Below are positions 42,131 to 53,800 of a DNA stretch of 64,000 nucleotides, in pieces. Numbering within the stretch: the stretch's first letter is position 1; each line of letters begins with the position of its first letter. This DNA is from Zea mays (lineage: Eukaryota; Streptophyta; Magnoliopsida; Poales; Poaceae). The stretch covers positions 105,659,849-105,723,848 of the forward strand of contig NC_050104.1 in the NCBI RefSeq assembly GCF_902167145.1, read 5' to 3'. The position numbers and the translations under genes were made by a program. The notes beneath the pieces were generated by a model. The model was not told the DNA's origin, did not search any database, and worked only from the letters and a program-made list of their open reading frames with translations.

Positions 42131-44998
42131 AACCCCAGCCGAGCTCTTCTCTCTCCCTACCCCAAGCTCGCTCCCTCCTCTCGGTTCTCTCTCCCTCGTC
42201 GTTCGCCGCCGTGAAGTTCGTCGCTGGACCGTCCGCGCAGCACCTCGCCGGAGACGTGCCCGAACCCCATCCAACCCTTCACCTAGACACGCGCTCGAGC
42301 CCGTTCGCCGTCGTCCGTTCATCCCTGCACATGAGCGAACTCAAGGTTGAAGACAACCCCAACCCATTAATTTATTGTCTAAATCATGTGTTGAATTAAT
42401 TTATGAATTTGTGAATTATTGTTGTAATATTGATGCGATTTGGCGATTCGTGTATGATTTTAGAGATTTGATATATACGTGTAACCAAAATCGAACCCCG
42501 CGACAATATTTTAAATATACGTATGATTTTATAATTCTAAAAATGAACACGGTCACTATTCACTAACTTAGTTATTTTCATACTAGAAATGTTTATAATT
42601 AACTTCGTTTTAGTGTGTGGAGCGATAATCGGTTAGTATTGATATAAGTGATATAAGAAATTGAAATAGGTATTGAGCCACGTATTTCCGGTCAAATGAA
42701 AATATAGATTTCACTATTCATGATAAATGTATTCATAAGTATAGCACTTAATTACTTAGAATTAGTAAGATATTTATCTATGTCATAACAACCATGAATA
42801 TATTATTAAAAGTCCCGTTTAGTAATATACAATTAATTCTTAGAATCTTAATGTTAGAAGAATTAAATAAACAATTTTTAGTTATACGTATAAATTCTAT
42901 TTAGAAAAGAAAGGAGAAAACTGAAAGAATAGAATTTATAATAATATTAAAATAACTTAATTGGACACTCATACTTTTCTAATAAAGAAAATGATAGTAT
43001 GTTGATAAACATAGGTTTCTTTCTAATGAAGTAGATAATTTGTTTCTAGTTTAAAATAACCTTTTAATAGATATCATATTTAACAAGGTTCGTTATAGAT
43101 GTTTAAGTATAGCCGTATTAAATAGAAACTTAAAAGAATATGTAGACCATATGTTTATTAATAAAAATAGAAGATAAATATATGTCCAATTAATAGATTA
43201 TTATCTTTTTCTTAATTAAAAGATAACATGGGTCATTGCTTTTATAAACTAAAATGATAGTTTATACATAATTTCCTTTCTAATGAATTAGATCATTTAT
43301 TCCTACAATAGAATTAAAGATAATTAATAGATTAATTATCCTTTATCATAATTTATTAATCAAACCAATAGTCAATTTGTTCTTAACTAGATTTATGGCA
43401 TGTTTAATGATTTCATAGAATTTAGTCCACATTATATACAAATCACTTAGCTTTTTCTAAAGGATAAAATAAAGTAATAAGAGTTTAAGTTCCTTTATAA
43501 CTTAAAATATTATTTAATATTGACTTCAAATATAATAATATAGGATATGTGTTTTCTAATGAAAATAAAAGATAGTTATTTGTTTATTATCTTTTGCATG
43601 AAAATCCACTTAAGGCTCATAACCTAACTCGTCTTAAATAGGTGATTAATATTATAACTATGATCTTTTCACATAAAAAGTTGTTTAAGCTATCTATGAG
43701 CTTGTTATAAAAGTAATATTTAATAATGTGTTTTATAACTCATTAACCTTAGATATATAACATAAATTTTCTCTAAAAAGTTAAAAAGGTTTAATATTGT
43801 TATTACGTGTTTTATAATCTTATAAACCCTTTATCTTAGACGTATCACGTATGACATTTTATAAAAGATTAAAATTGATGAACCCAATATTTGTATATTT
43901 TAATTAAGATATTTTTAAGCTCATGTCTTGTTTTATAAAGTATAGATCACACATTTTTTGAAAAGAATACCCTCTTATTATAACCATTACTTGCGATGTT
44001 CTTTAAAAGCGAACGCTCTTTTCGTTAGGCTTTCTTTTAGCTTTACGTATGGTGAATGTGGTATGTTACTGAGTGGTGTTTGTTCTTCTTGTTTGTTTGT
44101 GTGATATTCAGTGGTTGATATAGTAGTTAAGAATCAAAATCTATTCCTATCCGTGGAAGAACCTCAAGTTTTCAATAAGCAAGGCAAGTGGACTTCTCCC
44201 TCTGCATACTCTGTTTGATCCCAAACAATACATTTAATAAAGTTTATTCTTCGATGAATATATGCATAATTTGATGGGTTACCTATTTAGATACCCCTAA
44301 CCTTTCCAACCTTACTCCTTGTTTAACCCGGGATTATGATCTAATCAAGTAGCTATGCTATTGCTACAACTTTAAATTTATGCAGTCACTCCCGCTTATG
44401 ATATTAATGTTACATTATTGTTGTTAACCCGATGGTTAAACAAGATAATTGCATATTAATTGGAACATGGAGTGACCACCCGGGAAAACAGCGCTACCAT
44501 GAGAACTATCATGGCTCTGGTCTTGGCTAAATAACTAGGAAAGTCTTATGTTGGGTGCTGGTCGTGGTTGACAGGAACGGAGGCACCTGGCAAGCTCTTA
44601 TAGTTCCGGCTCAAGCAGATTGGATACAAGCATAGTTCCCAAAGCTTTACCCTGCAGTCTGGGCTATAAGTTGGTTACGTTAGGTGTGCTTTATGCAGTT
44701 TGACCATTTCCAGCATTTGCGTAATGAGGACTCTAGGGAGAAGTCTCGTAGTGAGACACTAGCCATTCACCTCGGAAGTGAATACGGGTCTAGCTAACCC
44801 GAGCTAGAAGGGAATCGCGACTCATGGGTAAAGATGCACCACCTCTGCAGAGTGTAAAACTGATATATCAGCCGTGCTCACGATTATAAGCAGCCTGAAC
44901 TCCTCACATGATAATTGAACTTGAAGATGGAAATAAATCGAGATCCGATGATCTACCAATGGTTTGCTTAAGTGGTTTCACTTAAGTGTTTTTGATAT
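42131..44998 (+). repeat. Element E right LTR, segment 2
   Basis: Continues the E LTR from just behind the TATA box (right TSD AACCC at 42131-42135) through the AT-rich part. It stops at the HUCK-B insertion; GATAT at 44994-44998 is the left TSD. Small differences from the left LTR include a 7-base insertion (GCGACAA) near 42500 and the 15-base gap near 44410. Confidence 0.93.
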
Positions 44999-45275
44999 TG
45001 TCGGCGTTTCGACCCCGGGGGGTCCCTGGACCGACGAGTAAATTGTCGCCGTGTGTCCCAGCCCAGATGGGTCGGCGCGAGACGGAGCACGAAGGGGGGC
45101 AAAAAGGGGAGACAGGCAGAAGGGGAAACCCGCGGCCTTCGTGTTGCCCTGCGCCCAGGTCGGGTGCGCTTGCAGTAGGGGGTTACAAGCGTCCGAGTGG
45201 GAGAGAGCGAGAGACTTTACACGTCGTCCCGTTCCCCCGCGCGGCCAGCCTTCTCGTACGAGAGCCCTGGACCTT

Positions 45276-45285
45276 CCTTTTATAG
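45276..45285 (-). promoter_or_regulatory. HUCK-B 3' LTR TATA box
   Basis: CTATAAAAGG on the minus strand, then GAAGGTCCAGGGC as in the other Huck-like LTRs. Confidence 0.72.
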
Positions 45286-45639
45286 GCGTAAGGAGAGGGC
45301 CCAGGTGTACAATAGGAGATGTAGCAGTGTGCTAACGTGTCTAGCAGAGAGGAGCTAGTGCCCTAGGTACATGCCGTCGTGGCAGCCGGAGAGGTTTTGG
45401 CACCCTGTTCATGTGATGTCGTGGCCGTCGGAGGAGCGCTGGAGCCTTGTAGAAGGACAGCTGTCAGGGCTGTTGAGTCCTTGCTGACGTCTCCTTGCTT
45501 CCGTAAGGGGCTGAGAGTCGCCGTCGTCATGGAAAACGTGGGGCGCCATCATTATTTGTTTACCGGGTCGAGCCAGATGGGACGCCAGTCTTGTTCCCGT
45601 AGCCTGAGCTAGCTAGGGGGTAGGGTAATGATGGCCCCC

Positions 45640-46325
45640 CTGTGACGTGGTCGGTCCGAGCCCTGGGTCGGGCGAGGCGGTGGCTCCTCCGAGGTCGAGG
45701 TCGAGTCTGTCTTCCGAGGTCGAGGTCGAGTCCGAGCCCCGGGTCGGGCGAGACGGAGACCATCGTCTGAGGCCAAGGCTGAGTCCGAGCCCTGGGGTCT
45801 GGCGAGGTGGAGTTTGTCGTCTTCCGGAGCCGAGGCTGAGTCCGAGCCCTAGGGTCGGGCGAGGCAGAGTTCGTCGTCTTCCGGAGCCGAGGCCGAGTCC
45901 GAGCCGTGGGTCGGGCGAGGCGGAGTTCGTCGTCTTCCGGAGCCGAGGCCGAGTCCGAGCCCTGGGTCGGGCGAGGCGGAGTTCGTCGTCTTCCGGAGCC
46001 GAGACGGGGGCCGAGCCCTGGGGTCGGGCGAGGCGGAGATCGTCGTCTTCCAGAGCCGAGACGGGGGCCGAGCCCTGGGGTCGAGCGAGGCGGAGTTCGT
46101 CGTCTTCTGGAGCCGAGGCCGAGTCCGAGCCCTGGGTCGGGCGAGGCGGAGTTCGTCATCTTCTGGAGCCGAGGTCGAGTCCGAGCCCTGGGTCGGGTGA
46201 GGCAGAGTTCGTCGTCTTCCGGAGCCGAGACGGGAGCCGAGCCCTGGGGTCGGGCGAGGCGGAGTTCGTCGTCTTCTGGAGCCGAGACGGGGGCCGAGCC
46301 CTAGGGTCAGGCGAGGCGGAGCTTC
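45640..46325. repeat. 57-bp minisatellite in HUCK-B 3' LTR
   Basis: About ten imperfect tandem units of 56-58 bp, each with GGGTCGGGCGAGGCGGAG, TTCGTCGTCTTC and GGAGCCGAG. Two sub-types alternate: GAGGCCGAGTCCGAGCC and GAGACGGGGGCCGAGCC. The unit is about 19 codons long, which produces long spurious repetitive ORFs on both strands. Confidence 0.9.
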
Positions 46326-46834
46326 CTATGGCGCCCGAAGCCGGACTTGGCTGCTGTTAGCCTCACTCTGTCGAGTGGCACAGCAGTGGGAGCGACGCAG
46401 GCGGCGCTATCCTCTTGTCAGGCCGGTCAGTGGAGCGGCGAAGTGACTGCGGTCACTTCGGCTCTGTCGACTGAAGGGCGCGCATCAGGATAAGGTGTCA
46501 GGCCATCCTTGCATTAAATGCTTCTACGATACGGTCGGTCGGTGTGGCGATCTGCCCAAGGTTGCTTCTTGGCGAAGACTGGGCCTTGGGCGAGCCGAAG
46601 GTGTGTCCGTTGCTTGAGGGGGCCTCGGGCGAGACGTGAATCCTCCGGGGTCGGCTGCCCTTGTCCGAGGCTGGGCTCGGGCGAGGCGAGATCGTGTCCC
46701 TTGAGTGGACCGAGCCTTGACTTAATCGCACCCATCAGGCCTTTGCAGCTTTGTGCTGATGGGGGTTACCAGCTGAGATTAGGAGTCTTGGAGGTACCCC
46801 TAATTATGGTCCCCGACAGTAGCCCTCGAGCCTC

Positions 46835-48653
46835 AAAGGGAGTGTTAATACTCGCTTGGAGGCTTTTGTCGCACTTTTTTGCAAGGGGACCGGCCTTTCT
46901 CGGTTGCGTTTCGTTCCGGTGGGTGCGCGCGAGCGCACCCGCCGGGTGTAGCCCCCGAGGCCTCGGAGGAGTGGTTTGACTCCTTCGAGGTCTTAGCGCG
47001 TTTCGTAATGCTTTGGCCGGTCTGGTTGTTCCCTCATGCGAACTGGCCATAGCCCGGGTGCACAGTCGAGTCCCAAGTTCTCGGGCTGGTATGTTGACGC
47101 TGTCAACGGTTTGGCCGGAGCCGGGTTTGCGAGAGCAGCCCCTGAGCCTCCGCACAGAGCGAGAGGATGGCCAAAGACAGACTCGGCTTTTTACATATGC
47201 CCCTGCGTCGCCTTTCCGCAAGGAGGAGGGGGGAAAGCGCCATGTTGCCCTCGGAGGGCGCCGAACATGGTGTCTCCAGTGAGTTGCTAACGGGTAATCC
47301 GAGTGGACGCCCGTGCCCCATTTGTTAGGGGTCGGCTAGTGGCCCGGAGGCGCGCTCCAAAGTACCTGCGGGTGATTTGCCGGACCCGGTCCCCTTTTGA
47401 CGGGGTCCGAGGGCTCGATGCCTCCCTCTGGTGGGATTACGTTACAAGATCGTTCCCGTTGGTCTCGGAAATGTCCTAGGGTACCTCGGGAGCGTAGCCC
47501 GAGCCTTGGTTATGTATCGAACGTACCCAGGGTCATCCCTCGCTCTGCGTCTGAGGCGGCTGTCGAACCCTTCGGGGGCCAGCCTACGAACCCCTGATCA
47601 GTAGTGGGCGCGGAGCCCGAGTGGCCTGAGGCGGCCGTTGAACCCTTCTGAGGGGCCGACCTTCGAACCTCTGACCAGTAGTGGGCGCGGAGCCCGAGTG
47701 CTCTGAGGCAGCTGTTGAACCCTTCCGAGGGGCCAGCCTTTGAACCTCTGATCAGTAGGGGGGCTCGGGGCCCGGTTCCTTCGCGGAGAAGGATCCCTTT
47801 CGGAGTATCCCCTTTCCGGGTCCCTGTTGTAAGAGAGAGAAAGAGGAAGAGGAAAAGGACACGAAATCGAACGACGTGGCGCACCTTTTTTGACGCGGTC
47901 ATTATGGCGGAAGCGAAGCGTCGCCTGCTTCGCCTGCCAAAGGTGCCGCCTGTCCTGCCGCAGAGTTAATGCGACGGGACGAGTGGCTCGCGGGGCGGCC
48001 GTCGTGCGTGCGCGAGCCGTTCGAGGAACGGAACACGGGCGCGTCGTCTTCACGCCGTGGGAGAGGGTTCTCTCGTTGTCCCAGGAGGGGACGTGAGCTT
48101 GCTGACGACTTGACCGCTGCTTCCGCCCGCCTACCACCGCCGTTACTGCCGGCCCATTTCTGGCCGTATTGACCGTCGCGCCTTCTCCCGCGGCTGACTG
48201 ACCCGTGACCGATGTGCTCGGTTGGCACTGTTGGGCCGTGCGCAGGGTCGCCTCGAGTCGCGGCACTGGTTCCACAGTCGAGGAGGCACGGTACTGGCGC
48301 AAGTGGCGGTGCAGTTTCTCGCACGTAGTAAGCGGCGCACCGGTTACATGACGTGTGGGCCTGGGCCTCCATGCTGGACGCGTCGAAGTCGAAAGGGTGC
48401 GCCCCCTTGGTGCGGTTGCATGTCGCCTGCATGGTGGTCCGCCCTTTCACCCGCTGGTCTGGGCGAAAGTGGAGGAATGCTCGTAACCGCTGGGCAGTTG
48501 CGCGCATCGCGCGCGGCGGTTTTGGCTCCTTCTGTCCTGGGCCAGCTTGCACGATGCGTGGGACCCAGCCCCCGTGTCGTAGGGGGAGGACCTTGGAGCA
48601 TGTTGGAGAAGACTCAGTCCGCGACGGCTGAGGACGCAAGTGGGGAGAGTTGC
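46835..48653 (-). other. HUCK-B 3' non-coding region
   Basis: GC-rich; no conserved ORF. Three copies of a block built on TTCGAACCTCTGATCAGTAG occur at about 47580-47760 and correspond to the 11318-11430 block of HUCK-A. Confidence 0.65.
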
Positions 48654-48663
48654 CTTTAAAAGG
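48654..48663 (+). promoter_or_regulatory. antisense TATA-like box (HUCK-B)
   Basis: CTTTAAAAGG, antisense to the element, 25-35 bases before the conserved ATG at 48689. The flanks GGGGAGAG and CCATG are shared with HUCK-A. Confidence 0.45.
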
Positions 48664-48688
48664 AGGGTGACCCCCTTGAAAGGCAACC

Positions 48689-49633
48689 ATGACTTCGCGC
48701 TCCCCTCATGCATCGCGTCTTTCCATCTTCTGAGCCCCCGGATGGGGGGCGCCCGCAGTTCTTTCGCCTTGTCGTCGTTGGAGGAACGCAACTTCGCGGA
48801 AGTTGGTGCCTTTCAGCCATCGTTCGGCTTCAAGGATTTTCATCAGACAGCCCGGTCGCATCCCCTCGCCGGTGGTCACCCAAGATGGTGACCACCAGTT
48901 CGATGGTGGGGAGAAGCGAGTCGGGCTGCGGCCTCTGCCCCGCCCTCAGCTTCAAGGATCTTCATCATCCTTGTTGGGGCGGAGAGCGAGGTGAGCCGGG
49001 GCTCTACCTCCCGCACGGGTCGGCTGGCCACCTCTTCTTCCAGCTTCTGGTGGTGGAAACCATCCTCCAACTCTACAGAGGAGGCGTCCTCTAGCCATGC
49101 CGGGGAAGGCGAACCGTTGCTGCCCAGCTAGGATGCAACATTCCGTCCTCTGTCCTCGCTTTCGTGGCGAGGATGGGAGCGAGGACCTGCCGGTGCGCTT
49201 TGGAGCGGCCTGCGCTCGCTGGTGCGGCGTTGGTGGACAGGCGGACGCCGCCATCGGTGCTGACGTGGTGGCAGCTGGAGAAAGCTTCTCCGTCGTCGAG
49301 GCCGTCAGCGCCGCTTACGGACCGACCTCCGGCTCTTTGGCTTTAATGTCTGGTTCGCGTCCCTTGAGTGGGGACGCGAACGAGAGCCTTTCGGTGGCTG
49401 TGTCCGTCCTGGGACCATGGCTGCTGCTGCAGAGGTCGCTGGCGAGTCGCCCGGAGCTTGTCGCCCCGCAGGCTCCCCGGTGTGGAGGTTGTTCATACCC
49501 GTGGGGACGGAACCGGAGTTCCGTTTGTAATGGCACCTTGAGTGCCGGTGTCTGTTCATTATGGCTGTCGGGGCCTGAACACGTATGTATTTTTGGCACG
49601 GAGCCGTGTTTTTTTTCTCATTTCGAGCACTAG
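48689..49633 (+). pseudogene. HUCK-B antisense ORF (aORF) with two in-frame stops
   Basis: 315 codons in one frame from ATG 48689 to 49633, antisense to gag-pol, interrupted by TGA at 48731 and 48992. Both stops stand where HUCK-A has CGA (Arg), so the ancestral frame was open. It aligns with HUCK-A 10374-9482: MTSRSPHASRLSIF, HRSASRIFI, PRPQLQGSSSSL, MPGKANRCC, DGSEDLPVRFG. It is Ser/Pro/Arg-rich, with no recognised domain. The overlapping frame 48708-49094 is also open, so coding status needs a codon-substitution test. Confidence 0.5.
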
Positions 49634-49659
49634 GACTCGCCTGTCGGCTAACTGAACCG

Positions 49660-50700
49660 CTTCACCAAGCGTGAGTTGCCTCGTGCGAAGGTGACGAGTG
49701 AGGTATCCGTATCCCGGAGGCGTAGGAGTCCCTCGGCTCAGTCGGCCTTGCCGCCCGAGGCTTCTCTTGCTTAGTTAAGGGAAACCCTCGGCCGCTCTTC
49801 GATGAGCCGAAGCCGGAGGCAGCGGTGTTAGCATGGACAGAGGCAGAGTTGGCTCGAAAAGAAGATTTCGTCGGCCGGAGCCTGGCCAGGCCGTCCACCG
49901 GCGGGATCGACGCCGGAGTCGAGCTGCCGAAGCCACGAGCCGGGCTGGTGTCCTCGGAGGACAGCTGGCTGAGGCTTCGGGGCGGCCGGCCGAGCCGTCT
50001 GCTCGGGCCGGATTCCTGGAGGAGACCTCGGTGGCGATGGCCCGGGCGTGGTGCTGACGTCGTTCTTCGGAGTGGAGACCCTCCGACCGTGTTCCGTTCG
50101 AGGCTCGGTCGGTCTTCGCCGAAGGTGGAGTTGACGCCGAGGGTGCTGCTGCTCCCTTCCGTCGACATCTGAGCCTGCAGGATCGGTTCATCTTGTAGTG
50201 TGCGTATGTTTTCTGCGGCCGCCGAGGCCCAAACATACTGTCGTCGTGTTGTAAAGCTGCGTTTCTTTTCCTCTTGTTTCGAGTATCTGGACTTATTTGT
50301 CGGTAACAGAATTGTTTGTCCGAGCAAGAGTTACTTTTCACGGAAGGTGATGAGCGAGGTATCCGTATCCCAGAGGCGTAGGAGTCCCTCGGCTCAGTCG
50401 GCCTTGCCGCTTACGTGTACTGTTACTCGTCCGTAGGATTCTGCTATCGATATAGTCGAGAAGGCACGGAAAATCATTTCGGCGGAAGAGTTTTCGAGCG
50501 TTAAGACTTGTTCGGTCCGCGGAATCGCTTATCCGAGCGTGAGTTACTTATTGCAGAAGGTGATGAGTGAGGTATCCGTATCCCGGAGGCGTAGGAGTAC
50601 CTCGGCTCGGTCAGCCTTGGCTGCTTACGTGTACTCCGTCATTTTCAGGATCCCACTTTCGAAGTAGTCGAAAAGCACGAAAGGCGTTCTGGCAGAAAAT
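49660..50700 (-). repeat. HUCK-B ~190-200-bp repeats between pol and aORF
   Basis: Units with GAGGTATCCGTATCCCGGAG (about 49705), GAGGTATCCGTATCCCAGAG (about 50358) and again at about 50570. They match the HUCK-A array at 7980-8520 and the dispersed unit near 9165. The coiled-coil antisense remnant lies between two of them. Confidence 0.8.
49801..50172 (+). pseudogene. HUCK-B antisense coiled-coil remnant
   Basis: DEPKPEAAVLAWTEAELAR begins the stretch homologous to HUCK-A 9080-8607. After a frameshift it continues as SRAGVLGGQLAEASGRPAE. It is antisense to the element and broken. Confidence 0.5.
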
Positions 50701-50847
50701 ACCTTTTCCGAGGAAAATTTTGACGCAGAGGGGGTTCCCCCCTTCTAGCCCCCGAGGGAGGGTCGGGTTTTGCCGAGGCAAGGCTGACCCTTCCTTGATG
50801 GTTAGACTTTATGTGTGAATGAGGTGTATGAACAACTTGAAAGCATC

Positions 50848-53800
50848 TTAAGGGTAGAAGCGACGTAGCTGTCGGATGTTCCAAGCGTTGCTGTAGACCT
50901 CGCCTTGACTATTGGCCAGCTTGTATGTCCCGGGCTTCAGAACCTTGGCGATGACGAATGGCCCTTCCCAAGGAGGCGTGAGCTTGTGCCGCCCTCAGGC
51001 GTCTTGTCGCAGCCGAAGCACTAAGTCGCGCACCTGGAGGTCTCGGGACCGAGCCCCTCGGGCGTGGTAGCGTCGTAGGGACTGCTGATACCGCGCCGAG
51101 TGTAGTAAGGCCATGTCCCGAGCCTCTTCCAGCTGGTCCAGTGAGTCTTCTCGGTTTGTTCGATTGCTTTGGTCGTTGTAGGCCCCCGCCCTCGGGGAAC
51201 CATATTCTAAGTCTGTGGGCAAGATGGCCTCGGCCCCATAGACTAGAAAGAACGGTGTGAAGCCCGTGGCTCGGCTCGGCGTCGTCCTCAGACTCTAGAC
51301 CACCGATGGGAGCTTTTTCATCCATCGCTTGCCAAACTTGTTGAGGTCGTTGTAGATCCGTGGCTTGAGTCCTTGCAGAATCATGTCATTGGCACGCTCT
51401 ACTTGCCCATTCATCATGGGGTGAGCCACGACAGCCCAGTCCACCCGGATGTGGTGATCCTCGCAGAAGTCCAGGAACTTTCTGCCGGTGAACTGGGTGC
51501 CGTTGTCGGTGATGATGGAGTTCGGGACCCCAAAGCGATGGATGATATTGGTGAAGAACGCCACCGCCTGTTCGGACCTGATGCTGTTTAGGGGTCGGAC
51601 CTCGATCCACTTGGAGAATTTGTCGATGGCGACCAGCAGGTGCGTGTAGCCCCCGGGTGTCTTCTGCAAGGGACCGACGAGGTCCAGACCCCACACAGCA
51701 AACGACCAGGTGATGGGTATTGTCTGTAGAGCCTGAGTGGGCAGGTGGGTCTGCCTTGCGTAGAATTGACACCCTTGGCAGGTGCGGACAATTCTAGTGG
51801 CGTCGGCCATCGCGGTCGGCCAGTAGAAACCTTGTCGGAAGGCGTTTCCAACAAGGGCTCGAGGCGCTGCGTGATGACCGCAAACCCCCGAGTGTATTTC
51901 TTGTAAGAGCTCCTGGCCTTCGGCGATGGATATGCATTGCTGGATGATGCCTGAGGGGCTGCGGTGGTAGAGCTCCTTCCCGTCCTCCAGCAAGACGAAC
52001 GACTTGGCGCGTCGCGCCAGTCGCCAAGCTTCGACTCGGTCGAGGGGCAGCTCTCCTCGGTGGAGATATTGCAGGTACAGGGTCTGCCAGTTTAGATTAG
52101 GCGTGACCCCGCTCCGCTCTTCCTCGACGCGCAGTGCCTCACCCTTGGGGGCCGAGGGTGCCTCTGGCTGAGCCGAGGGTTTCTCGGGCTGGGCCGAGGC
52201 CTTCTCGGGCTCGGGCGTGTCATCGGTCTTGACTGAGGGTTGATGTAGGTCTCGGGAGAAGACGTCTGGGGGAACCGTTGTTCGCCCTGAGGCTATCTTA
52301 GCCAGCTCGTCTGCAGTCTCGTTGTATCGTCGGGCGACGTGGTTGAGGTCGAGTCCGTAGAACTTGTCTTCCAGGCGCCAAACCTCGTCGCAGTAGGCTT
52401 CCATCTTCGGGTCACGGCAGTGGGAGTTCTTCATGACTTGGTCGATGACAAGCTGCGAGTCACCGCGAGCGTCGAGGCGTCGGACCCCTAGCTCGATTGC
52501 GATGCGCAACCCGTTGACCAGAGCCTCGTACTCAGCCACGTTGTTGGACACCGGGAAATGGAGGCGCAGCACGTAGCGGAGGTGCTTCCCGAGGGGCGAG
52601 ATGAAGAGCAGGCCCGCGCCTGCCCCTGTTTTCATCAGCGACCCGTCGAAAAACATGGTCCAGAGTTCCAGTTGGATCGGAGCCGCCGGGAGCTGGGTGT
52701 CGACCCATTCAACCACAAAGTCCGCCAAGACTTGGGACTTGATGGCCTTCTGAGGAGCGAACGAGATTGTCTCGCCCATGATTTCCACCGCCCACTTTGC
52801 AATCCTACCCGAGGCCTCTCGGCACTGGATGATCTCCCCCAGGGTGAAGGATGACACCATAGTCACCGGATGAGACTCGAAGTTGTGTCGCAACTTCCGC
52901 CGCGTCAAAATCACCGCGTACAACAGCTTCTGAATTTGTGGATAGCGGATCTTGGTCTCGGACAGTACCTCACTGATGAAGTAGACCGGCCTCTGGATAG
53001 GCAATGTATGCCCTCCTTCTCGTCTCTCAACCACGATCGCGGCGCTGACCACCTGAGTGGTAGCAGCGACGTAGATCAAGAGGGCTTATCCGGCAGCGGG
53101 GGGCACCAAGATGGGCGCGTTCGTGAGGAGCGCCTTCAGGTTCCCGAGGGCTTCCTCGGCCTCAGGGGTCCAAGTGAAGCACTCAGCCTTTCTTAAGAGG
53201 CGGTACAGAGGTAGGCCTCTTTCACCGAGGCGCGAGATGAAGCGGCTCAGAGCCGCAAGGCATCCCATGACCCTCTGTACGCCTTTCAAGTCCTTGATGG
53301 GGCCCATGTTGGTGATGGCCGCAATTTTCTCCGGGTTGGCCTCGATGCCCCACTCGGAGACGATGAACCCCAAGAGCATGCCTCGGGGTACTTCGAAGAC
53401 GCACTTCTCGGGATTGAGTTTTACGCCTTTCGCCTTGAGACACCGGAATGTCGTTTCAAGGTCGGAAAGGAGGTCGGAGGCTTTCTTTGTCTTGACTACG
53501 ATGTCGTCGACGTAAGCCTCGACCGTTCGACCAATGTGTTGGCCGAACACGTGGTTCATGCACCTTTGATATGTCGCACCCTCATTCCTCAAACCAAACG
53601 GCATAGTAACATAGCAGTACATGCCAAAAGGCGTGATGAAAGAAGTCGCGAGCTAGTAGGACTCTTTCATCCTGATTCGGTGGTACCCTGAGTAGGCATC
53701 GAGGAAAGACAGGGTTTCGCACCCAGCAGTGGAATCCATGATTTGATCGATGCGAGGCAGAGGGTAGGGAACCTTCGGACATGCTTTGTTTAGACCAGTG

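Larger units (their letters stand above)
44999..46818 (-). repeat. HUCK-B 3' LTR (1820 bp)
   Basis: Begins TGTCGGCGTTTCG and ends GGTCCCCGACA on the plus strand. It contains a GC-rich minisatellite (45640-46325) and a TATA box at 45276-45285 (CTATAAAAGG on minus). It adjoins the PPT GAGGCTCGAGGGCTAC (minus strand, about 46819-46834). Confidence 0.94.

Noticed and set aside
45647..46360. 237-codon repetitive open frame, and the opposite-strand 199-codon frame
   Set aside because: Created by the 57-bp minisatellite (19 codons per unit keeps any frame open). Both strands are open; not coding.
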